Assembly: GCA_028753945.1 (NCBI GenBank)
Contig: JAPNXP010000014.1
Coordinates: forward strand, 1,612,001 to 1,676,000
Direction: 5' to 3'
Source of the DNA: Hexactinellida sp. DTS-2022
Lineage: Eukaryota > Porifera > Hexactinellida
Length of the DNA: 64,000 bases
This document shows, in pieces, positions 52,440-62,778 of the stretch. Position 1 is the first letter of the stretch. Every line of letters starts with the position of its first letter. The notes below the pieces were generated by a model. It was not told where the DNA came from. It saw only the letters and a program-made list of their open reading frames with translations, and searched no databases. Position numbers and translations under genes: made by a program.

Positions 52440-52902
52440 TCTTCATATAACAAAAAGTACACAGATCATGATCCTTAGAAAATACACAGATCATGATCCT
52501 TAGAAAGTACACAGATCATGATCCTTAGGAAGTACACAGATCATGATCCTTATGAAGTACATAGATCATGATCCTTAGGAAGTACACAGATCATGATCCT
52601 TATGAAGTACACAGATCATGATTCTTAGAAAGTACACATATTTGGTCCGGCCTGACCAAACAACACGGACCGAATATTTCGTGACAAGCCTACCGTATAA
52701 TGGTGTACGATCTGTGTACTTTCTAAGAGGATCATGATCTGTGTACTTCCTAAGGATCATGATCTGTGTACTTTCTAAGGATCATGATCTGTGTATTTTC
52801 TAAGGGGATCATGATCTGTGTACTTCCTAAGGATCATGATCTGTGTACCTGAGGATCATGATCTGTGTACCTAAGGATCATGATCTGTGTACTTTTTGTT
52901 AC
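52440..52902. mobile_element. Foldback element with GATCATGATC tandem arms
   Basis: The left arm is about seven tandem units of roughly 25 bp (TACACAGATCATGATCC plus TTAGAAAG). The right arm is a similar number of units in inverse. Outer ends are AACAAAAAGTACACAG and its inverse CTGTGTACTTTTTGTT. The centre (52635-52710) carries TTTGGTCCGGCCTGACC and CGGACCGAATATTTCGTGAC, a motif that returns at 63630-63660. CCCTCTT occurs just outside both ends and may be a remnant duplication. Confidence 0.85.
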
Positions 52903-53319
52903 CTCCCCTCTTACAGAAAATTCTGCTTCGATAAGTTAGTATACATGACAATTTCCCAAACAAATTACATTATGTTGCATTAACAAGTTGAATCAATATA
53001 ATAATCACAAGTTGAAACAATAGAATTAGATTTAACACTATCAATTGAACTGAAGTGTTAGTAAACAAAGGAAATTTGTAACTCTATTGTGGCACTAACG
53101 AAACCCAATTTAAAAATTCGCGCACTGTGAAAATACTAATTAACATAATTGACAATAAATTGTTGTTTGCTTATTAGTTAATTAGATGTGTGCCAACATT
53201 ATTATTACCCATTTGACATCATGAACTCTAATACCCTGACTTTGCATCTTGTATACCCGTATACCAAAATAGAAATTAGTGGTATAAACGTACACCAGAT
53301 AAGTTGTAGAATAAAATCT
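52903..53319. other. AT-rich stretch, no feature recognised
   Basis: Contains ACAAGTTGAAACAATAG-type text resembling the AT-rich part of the repeat at 430-560, but no gene. Confidence 0.4.
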
Positions 53320-54057
53320 AACACTATTGCTTCAACTTGCGATAATTATATTGATTCCAAGTAGGCTTCTATATTCTAATGGAAAACTAAGATTTTACAT
53401 TCCATAACAACGACAGATTATGTAATTATATTTATTTCTGCTAGAATATTCTTGTACAATGGATACACTAACATAATTAATTTTAATTAATTCGCTCTGT
53501 GTTTAACTTATAAGACGGTTCCAATTAGATTATTGGGCTATCGAGTGCGCTGAATTCAAATATAATAATGAAATTCAATTTAGATGAATAATTATTGCAA
53601 ATAATTGAACTTAATTAATTTTTTTGCTGTACATAATAATGATGTTAAATAATTATTAAATATTTATACTAATTAGCTAAATTTCATTAATCTCTGAGAT
53701 GATACACGATAGAAACAAACTTTCAAATTATCAATTGGTCCTTATGCCAGGTACCACCTATACAAGTGGGTATTGAGTTGACACCTTGAGGTGATGATGA
53801 CATCGTCAAATTTTTTTATTTTTTACAAATTTGTGAATTAAAAAATTCGGATGGGTTGGTTGGAGTTGGGTGAAAACCCAACACGCACTTATAAAATGCT
53901 GACTCATCACAGATTATATTATACTGTAACTTGAATATCTCTCAAATGAAGTGAGCTAAATGGAAACTTCCACCACTCTAAGGGTCGTTGGCTCGTTGCC
54001 TTCTGAAACACCTTTCTGAAATAATTTAACACACTCATTGTGATGATGACATGGCGA
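53320..54057. repeat. Diverged repeat block, copy of 1350-2049
   Basis: Collinear with 1350-2049 up to the hairpin (TTGCGATAATTATATTGATT through TGATGATGACATGGCG). No coding. Confidence 0.75.
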
Positions 54058-54186
54058 AAAAAATCTAAAATTGCAGCTGTGCCGACAGCATTTTCCTGGA
54101 GGCACTATCAATTACCCAATCAGTACCCACCAAAGGATAGTGCCACCCAAGGGAAATGCGTCGGCACAGCTGCAATTTTGGATTTT
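54058..54186. repeat. Hairpin repeat unit, copy 5
   Basis: Same arms as at 2050-2190 (ATTGCAGCTGTGCCGACAGC and its inverse), confirming that the hairpin is the end of a longer repeated element. Confidence 0.85.
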
Positions 54187-54203
54187 AAAAAATAAGGAAC
54201 ACC

Positions 54204-54677
54204 GTGACCTACGTTATAATAAGGCCTGTTCACTAGTGTTAAATTTTGGACCATGGATGTCGTTTAAGTCCATTGATTCTTTTTAGAATAAATGTTATAG
54301 TCAGAGATAATTAACCAAGTAGTAATCCAGAAGAAGTAAAATATTATTGGGTTTAATACCAAGCACATTTGAAGTAAATTAATGTTGCAATAGTACAAAA
54401 TATTAAAGAAAACATGAAAGTGAATATAAATTTTTAGCAAATAAACATTTGAAGAACAATAACAACTAATTGGGTTTAATTTTATTTATTTTTCGAGAAT
54501 TTTCGACACGAACCGACTGCAAGGGTAGCAAGGCATTCATATTTTTTGTTCTGGATTACTACTTGGTTAATTATCTCTGACTATAACATTTATTGTAAAA
54601 ATATCAATGGACTTAAACGACATCCATGGTCCAAAATTTAACACTAGTGAACAGGCCTTATTATAACGTAGGTCACG
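54204..54677. mobile_element. Foldback MITE, 8-bp duplication GGAACACC
   Basis: The left arm starts GTGACCTACGTTATAATAAG and the right arm is its inverse ending CTTATTATAACGTAGGTCAC. The arms are about 135 bp. GGAACACC lies at 54196-54203 and 54678-54685, with one extra G at the right junction. A diverged fragment of the family (CTGGACCATGGATTACTTAA) is at about 62455-62560. Confidence 0.85.
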
Positions 54678-54687
54678 GGAACACCTT

Positions 54688-54850
54688 TATAAGGAACTCC
54701 AGGCTAAGATTTGGCCAAAAATTAAGGAACTCATAAGGAACTGCCCAGCCTGATATTTGGCCAAAAATTAAGGAACTCATAAGGAACTGCCCAGGCTGAG
54801 ATTTGGCCAAAAATTAAGGAACTCATAAGGAACTGCCCAGGCTGAGATGA
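54688..54850. repeat. Tandem repeat, three units of about 66 bp
   Basis: Each unit reads AAGGAACTGCCCAGGCTGAG, TTTGGCCAAAAATTAAGG and AACTCAT. A related AAGGAACTTCAGCC fragment follows near 54960. Such arrays with repeated AAGGAAC may be satellite or part of a degraded transposon. Confidence 0.85.
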
Positions 54851-55027
54851 GAATTCATTAAGAATATACCTATCAATTTTAATTTACTAAATTTAATTTA
54901 GTTACAAAGGAATATTTAGTGCCCAAGAAAATAAGGAACCGAGTGAAATTGACAAAATATATAAGGAACTTCAGCCTCAAGTTTGAATTAGGGTTCCTTA
55001 TAAAACACTATTCAAGGTTTGAAAATC

Positions 55028-55072
55028 AACCAGAAGAAGCACACTCCCATCCCGTCTGTAAGGGTTTTTTAT
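55028..55072. other. Conserved 40-bp motif shared with 41775-41835
   Basis: CACACTCCCATCCCGTCTGT with CAGAAGAAG before it and AAGGGTTTTTTAT after it. It lies about 500 bp upstream of the NHL gene, in an otherwise unremarkable stretch (54851-55569). Confidence 0.5.
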
Positions 55073-55569
55073 GTCTATTTTTACCTAGCTGATAAATTGC
55101 AAACGCATAATTAGCGCTCTGAGTATAAACCAGTTCGTAATCGCGCTAGCTACAGATTAGACTTTATTTATGATTCCTGTGTATTTGTATTCGGTGGATA
55201 AGAGTAATTTAGTAACCAATTGTGGATAATTTAAGATGTGTACTATTTGTTATACGGATAATTTTGTCATTAAACTGCATTATTGGTTAAATTGATACAT
55301 ATTAAGCTTGGCATTGCACCAATAAAGGTAGCCCGGTTGCCCGTATCTGGGAAGTCCGTATCTCGGGGGTTTGAGTGACGTACAATAAAGGTTATAATAA
55401 AATTGCTCACTTACTTAAACTCCCTAGAAACTTTGTTTAGCTATTGTCTCTAGTGTCAAACGAATTTAGTGAGCTGAACTACAAATTTTATTAACCTTGT
55501 ATATATGTATATATGTAATTGGTTTTTAGTTATTTAAATCCATTTTTTAGTATAAAATAACATTATAGA

Positions 55570-56820
55570 ATGGCTACTTCTGATGGCTTGGTAGAAGACA
55601 CTTTCCTCTGTCATGTAGAGATAGTCCGTCGTGAGATACAAGCTAAGTTCATAAGAGCTCATAAGGTATTAGTGGATAGAGAAGCTGATCTGTATACAGA
55701 GTTACAGAGACTGATAGACGAGTACACAGGAGATATCACAATTATACAACTCAATGAGCTTAAAGAGACTAAGGATGCGATGAGAAAAGGCCTCAAAGCA
55801 AATTACAACAAGGAATTCCTTGAGAATATATTGGACACTTTTGATGCGAGAATTGCGTTATTAGAAAATCAACCCCAAAACGCTCAAAATACTTACAAGA
55901 GTGTATCATTGGAATGGGATGATGGGCTAGAGAGGGAAATGAGTGTAGCTGGTGAGATACGACTACATGCTGCGAAAGGAGGAATACGAGACTACAAGGA
56001 AATAGGAGATCCTGTCGCGGGATTTGGAAATCTCAACAGACAGGAAAGTAACTCAACTGGTGTGTTCTGCTATCCTAAGGGCATAGCTATTGACCCTGCG
56101 AATGATTCTATATACATTTGTGATAGCGGTAATAACCGTGTACAAGTTTATGACAAATCCCTTGAATTTGTATTAGAATTAAGTGAGAATATGAAGTCCC
56201 CAGTTGGTATTTGTTTAAAACAGAAAAATCTATATATCACACAATACGGTTCCCATTGTCTTAATGTATATTCTGCAGAAGGGAAATATCTAGATTCTTT
56301 TGGGGAGAAAGGAAAGAAGGAATTGGAGTTTGACCAACCAAGAGGACTTGATGTTTCCATTGACAACGATAGAATATATATAGCTGAATTTGGCAATGAT
56401 AGAATACAATGTTTGAATTTAGAAAATTTTAAATTTAACACTTTTATTGAAGATATTTCTGGTGCTAAAGACGTCAAGTTAACTTCTAATGAGATTGTAA
56501 TATTGTCTAATCGTAATCCCTGTGTGTCTCTATACACATATTCTCATAAACTAATCTGTGAAATAATTCCTAGTGGCCAAGGTAATCCAGTTCTTACTCC
56601 CTATTTTCTTATTCTTGATGGTTCCTCGAATATTCTCATTTCTGACGTCGGTAATCACTGTGTTTGTGTTTTTACTTTTGAAGGGGATTTGATACACAAG
56701 TTCGGTAGAGAAGGAGAGAAAATAGGAGAATTCATAAAACCTGCTGGTATAGCGATTGATTCTCAAAGTAGGATCGTAATCGTATCTGATAATTCAAACC
56801 ACAGTGTGCAGCTATTCTAA
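55570..56820 (+). CDS. NHL-repeat protein with N-terminal helical region
   Basis: The 416 residues start at the ATG that follows an AT-rich leader. Residues 1-125 are helical and charged (FIRAHKVLVDREADLYTELQ, NELKETKDAMRKGLKANYNK) and probably form a coiled coil or helical bundle. Residues about 150-416 contain five to six NHL repeats. The clearest are YPKGIAIDPANDSIYICDSG with NNRVQVYD, QPRGLDVSIDNDRIYIAEFG with NDRIQCL, and the last, KPAGIAIDSQSRIVIVSDNS with NHSVQLF, which closes the propeller at the C-terminus. TRIM-NHL proteins carry RING, B-box and coiled coil before the propeller. Here RING and B-box are missing, so ubiquitin-ligase activity is not predicted. An RNA- or protein-binding scaffold role is possible. 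Single exon, no defects, AT-biased codons like the local genome. Confidence 0.88.
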   Translation: MATSDGLVEDTFLCHVEIVRREIQAKFIRAHKVLVDREADLYTELQRLIDEYTGDITIIQLNELKETKDAMRKGLKANYNKEFLENILDTFDARIALLENQPQNAQNTYKSVSLEWDDGLEREMSVAGEIRLHAAKGGIRDYKEIGDPVAGFGNLNRQESNSTGVFCYPKGIAIDPANDSIYICDSGNNRVQVYDKSLEFVLELSENMKSPVGICLKQKNLYITQYGSHCLNVYSAEGKYLDSFGEKGKKELEFDQPRGLDVSIDNDRIYIAEFGNDRIQCLNLENFKFNTFIEDISGAKDVKLTSNEIVILSNRNPCVSLYTYSHKLICEIIPSGQGNPVLTPYFLILDGSSNILISDVGNHCVCVFTFEGDLIHKFGREGEKIGEFIKPAGIAIDSQSRIVIVSDNSNHSVQLF

Positions 56821-57257
56821 ACTAACTTGATACCAACTTTTCTCGGAGTTTATTCAACCAGATCTCTCTTTATTTCTATAAAATTATTATCATTCCTTCT
56901 TACCTCATTCAAACATTAATTCCTATTTATTATTCATTATATTTGTATTAATGCTATAACTCTTTGTAGTAAGATTGACAAACTTACCATGAATGCTTTC
57001 AGAGCATTTTCTATTCTGTATACGTATTATTTCTTAGTTCTAGATAATTTACTGTTTTAATGCATTCAATTGACCTCAAAGTTCAAACAACAATAATTGG
57101 TGAACCTTCATTGAATCTATTTGTTCTATTCTGTTGATATACAGGCTTTAATATCTTGAATATATTTGTTCTATTCTGTTAATATCCGGGCTTTAATACC
57201 TTTTGAGCCATGACCACTTGCTTTACTAATGAACCAAATTCAAAATGCTTAAATAAC
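56821..57257. other. 3' flank of the NHL gene
   Basis: AT-rich. A short direct repeat (ATTTGTTCTATTCTGTT, twice around 57120-57182) is the only structure noticed. Confidence 0.5.
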
Positions 57258-57400
57258 AAGCCCTTCGGTCTCGGTCGCTTCGCGACGGATCACTCTCTCA
57301 CAAAGGTCACTTTGCAACCTTTGTTCATTCTAGTTAGACACTACGCAACACAATTAACGGCCGCTTCGCGACCTTACCCTCCTCAAAATATCACTCATAA
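57258..57400. repeat. Dispersed CTTCGGTCTCGGTCGC repeat, copy D
   Basis: The head AAGCCCTTCGGTCTCGGTCG is followed by GACGGATCACTCTCTCACAA, TAGACACTACGCAACACAAT and GCCGCTTCGCGACC. Same block order as 3145-3265. Confidence 0.7.
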
Positions 57401-57767
57401 TAAATAACTTAAACTTGTGGTTTGTAAATGAACATATAGTTGATCCAGTTCAGTTTTGTGTTATTTGGGAGCCAAGCCAAGGTTGTCAACTATTTAATTA
57501 AAATGATATTTACTAACCCAAGATTTACTTTCTGCATAATAAATTGTTTGATTATTAATTCGCTGCATTACTCTCATCAATATAACATTTATTATGAAGA
57601 ATATATAGGCCGGAAAATCGTTGAATAACTTTGGTAGTAATATTATGCATATTTATGTGATTCACGTAAGCTAATAATACATCACCAATAGAAGTAAACT
57701 GATGGAACCAAAACTTGATTCATCACAGTACGCAATTTTGGAATAAGGCTCAACCCAAATCATATAA

Positions 57768-57862
57768 AAAAAAATCTAAAATTACAGCTGTGCCGACAAC
57801 ATGTTCCTTTGAAGGCACTATCTTTTGGTGGCTGGAAGTTTGATAGTGCCTCCACAAGAACA
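57768..57862. repeat. Hairpin repeat, diverged fragment
   Basis: AAAATCTAAAATTACAGCTG and ATGTTCCTTTG-AGGCACTAT match the left arm of the hairpin family. The right arm is incomplete because the next element begins near 57876. Confidence 0.65.
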
Positions 57863-58422
57863 TGCTATCTACTAGTAGGGCAGCTTAAGCCCATATTTTG
57901 GAAGGATGTGGACATCCCGGACCAAAGTACCAAATTTTTTCCACATATAGACCATTGCTTGGGCACTCGATTTTTGGTAGGATCCACTTCCGCCGGATAC
58001 ATTATGACCTCCATCATGCATTTTCAAAATGACCACTTTAATATTATTCGGACAAAAGTCCGCATTCACGATTTGATGTCAAATGACTTCGTATAAGGTT
58101 ATTATATGCATAGTCGTTATCAGAACAGTGTGCGCTGTCGAAAGATGGGTCACTCGGTAGGGTTGCTGTCATTTCTGAGAATGGAATGTTCAACATTCCA
58201 CCGTTGTCAAGGAAACTTTTTAATCTGAATATGGTCATGTGACCCCTCTAATTAACGGAAATTCCATGCTGATTACGAATATCTCATTTCCAGATTGGAA
58301 TAAATATCTCTTGAAAAGTTATATTACATTTAGTGCTTAATGATTAATTACTAAATGTAATAAACTGAGAATTGTGTAAATAATGTAATGGTATACTAAA
58401 AATTATGGTTCGTACCATGTCA

Positions 58423-59400
58423 CTAAAAATATTGCTTCTCACAGTTACAACTACAAAGTTCTGTGCATATCCAACGCGCTTTTCTGCACGCGCATCTACC
58501 GCCAAAGTCATTTCTACTCTTGAAGCTACATTTTACGAATTCACTGTATGCTTTTGAAGCCACAGGTAAACTGTTCCATACAGGAACCCATGATTGGGTT
58601 TTATCATCAATAGTCCAGCCCCGACCTGGAGTAGGTACCCGTTGTTCAATTTGCTCACTGGTGCACCATATCCCAGACTGATATGCAACTCGTTTTGAGT
58701 GTTGTAGTAGTGCATCCCGGGTAAGCGGTATTCTCTCCATTGTTTTGTCCTGATAAACCATTTCTTTTCTTGCTTCATCCACATACTGCAAATTACTTGC
58801 TTTATCATAAAGAATAACAGTGAAGCGTTCCACCAGATGGAAATGCTGAACATCGGATTCTACTTTTGTATAAGGGTTGAGTGCCATGTAGGTAAAAGCA
58901 AATGTCACATCATGATAACAGTTTCAAACCTCCCATGCTGACTTCTTGCATCTCCCAAATAATGCAGATGTAGTATCACATCCCGTGAAACAATGGAAAA
59001 CAGGAAGGGCCAGAGATTTCTCCCTTCCTAGTTCTTCGTAGATTGCTATGATATAATAGTATGTAAAGTTCTTTCCTGTACCAAAGCTAACCCAAATGTT
59101 CACATCTTTGCATATGGTAATCAAGTGGTGTAACTTTCCATGTCAACTGCGCGCACTAGACATTTAGTATAGTTATTGAGGATGGCATCCTGTAAATGGA
59201 TCAGAAGTCTAGTGTCAGCTTCCCCATGATCACATAGCGCCATAGAACGATCACTTCCTCGAAGAATAGCTGTGACACCAGTCGTGATGATTATTTCCTG
59301 CCTTCGGGACAATTTTGTTGGAAAGAAATGCAAACATTTCTTGTTAAATAGTTGGATCAAGTGAGAAATCTGTCCAATTTCTTGAGAGCTTATTTCTTAC
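58423..59400 (-). pseudogene. Transposon-encoded protein with HGEADTRLLIH / FHCFTGCDTTSA blocks
   Basis: Three frames in N-to-C order: 59121-59360 (CDHGEADTRLLIHLQDAI, then VRAVDMES), 58924-59124 (VSFGTGKNFTYYYIIAIYEE, then LPVFHCFTGCDTTSALFGR), and 58423-58908 (helical, ending in a Cys-rich CACRKARWICTELCSCNC). The first two blocks, an EADTR motif and an FTGCDT motif, form a signature I know from repetitive proteins of invertebrate genomes without being able to name the family. The EADTR-to-GCDT spacing suggests a nuclease-like fold. Frameshifts separate the parts, so this copy is dead. Confidence 0.6.
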
Positions 59401-59537
59401 TTGCAACCTTTTTCCGTAACCTTTACCTCTCTTTTTTCTAGTAAATTCTTTGATGCTCCTGAGGATGTATATGTCCCATACTAATACTATATCAACTCTT
59501 ATGGTGTTTGATAGTTGGTTAATGATGTATGGGACAC

Positions 59538-59798
59538 ATAGGCGTCAAGTTTTGGAAAATATAATCAAAGATGGGGCGCCACTTGGGGGGTCTGCCTGGG
59601 GGGGCCACCGGAGGTTCACTAAATATTTCCAGATTTGTTTCTTCAGAAACTAAATCTGGATATATTGAGTAAACAAATGTGACTCTCACCCTCTATCATC
59701 CCTTGGTCGATCAAAATGACCACTTTCATATAAAATATAAATCAACAGACAGGCCCGGGAGTCGTCCCCCCCCCAAAACCCCAAACTTGGCGCCTATG
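59538..59798. mobile_element. MITE with ATAGGCGTCAAGTTTTGG ends
   Basis: The ends are CATAGGCGTCAAGTTTTGG and the inverted CCAAACTTGGCGCCTATG. They resemble the CATAGGCG ends of 7130-9756. ATGGGACA precedes the left end. The same octamer occurs at 59817-59824, separated from the right end by a twice-repeated ATGGCCTTG. It carries G and C tracts. Confidence 0.75.
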
Positions 59799-60402
59799 AT
59801 GGCCTTGATGGCCTTGATGGGACAAATACTTGATTAGCATAAAGTCCGCTTTATTTTAATTGGGCTACATAGAAAATTGAAACGAAGGGACATGATAGAT
59901 AAATTTATGGCATATCCACTTTTCATTCTTAAGCTAGCTAATCATTAAGCACTAAATGTAATATAACTTTTCAAGTGATATTTATTCCAATCTGGAAATG
60001 AGATATTCGTAATCAGCATGGAATTTCCGTTAATTAGAGAGGTCACATGACCATATTCAGATTAAAAAGTTTCCTTGACAACGGTGGAATGTTGAACATT
60101 CCATTCTCAGAAATGACAGCAACCCTACCGAGTGACCCATCTTTCGACAGCGCACACTGTTCTGATAACGACTATGCATATAATAACCTTATACGAAGTC
60201 ATTTGACATGAGTTCGTGAATGCGGACTTTTGTCCGAATAATATTAAAGTGGTCATTTTGAAAATGCATGATGGAGGTCATAATGTATCCGGCGGAAGTG
60301 GATCCTACCAAAAATCGAGTGCCCAAGCAATGGTCTAGATGTGGAAAAAATTTGGTGCTTTGGTCCGGGATGTCCACATCCATCAGCTAATCTGCCCTAC
60401 TA

Positions 60403-60602
60403 TTCGGCAAAGCTGTAATTTTAAAAATTTTGTAATGTCATCGTAACTATAAAGGTGTCAAACCATTTCAGAAAGGTGTTTCGGAAGGCGACGACCCTTA
60501 TAGTGGTGGAAGTTTCCTTTTAGCTCACTTCATTTCAGAAATAGTTTGTATCTTGTATCATCTCTGAGATTAATGATATTTAGCTATTTAGTATAAATCT
60601 AT
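60403..60602. repeat. Inverse fragment of the repeat block seen at 1950-2040
   Basis: GACCCTTATAGTGGTGGAAG and TCCTTTTAGCTCACTTCATT are the reverse of text around 1960-2000 and 53955-53990. Confidence 0.65.
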
Positions 60603-60915
60603 ACTATTAAAACACAAGCCTGGGTGTGTGATATATTTGTTTGTATGTTACGAGTTGATTGAAGAAAGTGGACGGTTTCCAAATGGGATTTTTGGCATAT
60701 AGGGGTAACTTTTTGCACCCGCCAACAAGTTGAGGTTTCCACTCGAAATTTCTCACACCTCGACAAGTTATGACGTGGCCCGAGATGCACATCTGTAATA
60801 TATGGGACACCTATGATAAAATTTGAGATCCGGGGCAATCAAACTCTGTCCTGTAGAGCGGATACGGTCATATTGCACCTGTGCCGACTGCATGTTCCTT
60901 GGAGGCACTATCTTT
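60603..60915. repeat. Fragments of the GTTGATTGAAGAAA dispersed repeat and of the hairpin repeat
   Basis: GTTACGAGTTGATTGAAGAA through ACACCTCGACAAGTTATGAC matches 51940-52080. From 60878, ACCTGTGCCGACTGCATGTT is a partial hairpin arm. Confidence 0.65.
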
Positions 60916-60922
60916 TGATGGG

Positions 60923-60960
60923 TTACAGACAATTCGTGACAGGACAATTCGTGACAATTT
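60923..60960. repeat. Short GACAATTCGTGACA array
   Basis: Two to three units similar to the CGACAATTCGTTACA unit that bounds 10183-22734. It lies within 1 kb of the decayed MULE gene, just as the long array bounds the region containing the intact MULE gene. This hints that the unit belongs to MULE termini. Confidence 0.55.
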
Positions 60961-60978
60961 TAATATACTACATATAAC

Positions 60979-61188
60979 CAGTGGTGTTTTGCCAAAAAAA
61001 TAAGTGGGGGGCGCTCCATTTTCAAATTTAGCATTTTCTTAGAAAACATAGGTGAAACGGCCCCCAATAATGAATTATATAGATAACTGATAGGAAGGAG
61101 CGCCCCCCCTGGGATATAAGCGTCCCCCCTAGCGAAAAAAGTGGGGGGGGCACGCCCCCCCGAGCCCCCCCCTCCCAAAACATCACTG
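60979..61188. mobile_element. hAT MITE, 8-bp duplication CATATAAC
   Basis: The ends are CAGTGGTGTTTTGCC and the inverted CAAAACATCACTG. CATATAAC is duplicated exactly at 60971-60978 and 61189-61196. G and C tracts dominate the right half. Confidence 0.93.
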
Positions 61189-61242
61189 CATATAACTCTC
61201 ACTATAGACACGGGTAATAATGTATGCTCCCAATTGCAAATA

Positions 61243-61499
61243 CCGTATTTGTTCGATTAAGCGCCCCGACACTTATTGTTTTCGTGGGCCAAATTTATCC
61301 TGATTTTTTTGAAAAATCCAGAAAATAATATTTTGGTGGGTTCCAATGGTTTTCAGCGACAGTATACATGCCGTAGTTGCCAAAATCAATGTAATTACTG
61401 TCCAGCTATTTATTAATGTGTTATAATTTACCATACCAATGCCATTTTTATTGACCCGGCACTTATTCAATCCCCCGGCGCTTATTCGATTCAATACGG
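61243..61499. mobile_element. TA-duplicating MITE with CCGTATTTGTTCG ends, copy 2
   Basis: The ends are CCGTATTTGTTCGATTAAGC and the inverted GCTTATTCGATTCAATACGG. TA lies at 61241-61242 and 61500-61501. Relative of 8293-8555. Confidence 0.88.
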
Positions 61500-61734
61500 T
61501 ATTTATGTAACTGAGACAAGCATATTGTTTGTTAACTAATTGAAAAAGCTAAGTTTATTATGAATGATGTCTATATTAATATGAATTTTAATGAATTTAT
61601 ATAATTGGTGTCATTGTGATGCAAGTATATTAATAATGATCAAGGAATGAGTCAAAGGAATTAATTAATTAATTAATGTTTACTGTGAAGAGAATTCAAA
61701 TCTGTAGCAATTCCTTTTTAAAACTCTAACTTGG

Positions 61735-62460
61735 GGCGGTTAGATAACCGTTAATCAGGATCTTTAGGGCCTTTTCTTGGTCTTGATATTTCTTCCTTTT
61801 AGGTGGATTTCTTCCACTCATATAAAATGCTCGTTTAATTTCAACCAGCCCTTGCTCTTTTTTTAATACGTTAATGAATTTCCAGATGGAGAATGTTGGC
61901 ATGACATTAAATGGTTGAACGATCTATGCCAAGCCTCTATTGCGTTTGTGGTTCTTGGTATACCATGATTCACCAGTTGATGATTATTCCACATTTTAAT
62001 TGGAAACCTGCTTGGAACATGAATTGAGCTTGAAAAGTGTCTTCCAACATAGGTCGTTTCAAAATATATCGCCAAATCATATGCTTCTGTCGGCAATTCC
62101 ATAAACACCTCCGTAAATAAATCAGGTACGTCTGTAGGAGTAGCAAACGCAAGTGCTGGTAGTAATCTGAGTTTTAATGCAAAAATAGGATCTTGGGTAT
62201 ATCGCGACTGTAGACCAAATTCTTGGATCTTCCGCCACGCATTCTGTGTCAAATGGAAAAAACACCCTAGTACCCTTTGATTGTTGTGTGAGGAAAGTTC
62301 TCTCTAAAAGCAGTAATTGATCATTGATGCCTTTTCAAAGTCGACGATAATGTGTGAAGGACAAGCTGTTGGACATAAATCCTTTATTTTGCGCCACATT
62401 ATTTTCTATATGTTCTCAGATTTTGATGGCAATAATACAAATAAGCTTGGCCGTGGCCTT
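61735..62460 (-). pseudogene. Decayed Mutator-like transposase, AT-rich relative of 18715-20079
   Basis: The best open part is 61863-62252 (129 codons): TQNAWRKIQEFGLQSRYTQD, LLPALAFATPTDVPDLFTEV and NAIEAWHRSF correspond in order to the GC-rich gene. Upstream, IIVDFEKASMINYCF and GCFFHLTQ can be read in other frames. Downstream, KKEQGLVEIKRAFY and PPKRKKYQDQEKALKILING continue the homology after a frameshift. Stops lie near 62300 and 62390. Codons are AT-rich, in contrast to the intact copy, so the two differ strongly in base composition while encoding similar proteins. Confidence 0.85.
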
Positions 62461-62778
62461 CGTTATATAAAGCCTTACTACTGAGGAGATTTTGCTGGAC
62501 CATGGATTACTTAAAGTCCATTGATTATTAGCTGTCATATCTTTATCTCAATAGCTAGTAATGACAGCCTTGAGAAATGCATTATAATTATATAGGAAGT
62601 TAGGAACATGATATCAAGGCATACATAACACACTTTAGAATTGTGATTTGACGTAATTTGATTACGTAATCGCTATTTTTCGTGGGAATTCTCGTGTTTT
62701 TATAGCCTTCTTTTAACATAGTTACAGGGCCGGATTAAGGGCCTAGTAGGCCTGGAGCTGAATAATTTTGATGGGCCT
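62461..62778. other. Degraded transposon fragments
   Basis: GCTGGACCATGGATTACTTA and AAGTCCATTGATTATTAG (about 62490-62530) match the arm of the MITE at 54204. CAGGGCCGGATTAAGGGCC at 62726 is a typical solitary hAT-like terminus. Confidence 0.55.

Larger units (their letters stand above)
57876..60402. mobile_element. Transposon relic with 450-bp terminal inverted repeats
   Basis: The left arm (57876-about 58325) starts GTAGGGCAGCTTAAGCCCA. The right arm (about 59950-60402) is its inverse and ends ATCTGCCCTAC. The arms are nearly identical. Between them lies a broken minus-strand gene (58423-59400) and a MITE (59538-59798). A third, solitary arm is at 29308-29760. No target duplication was identified with confidence. 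Confidence 0.85.
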
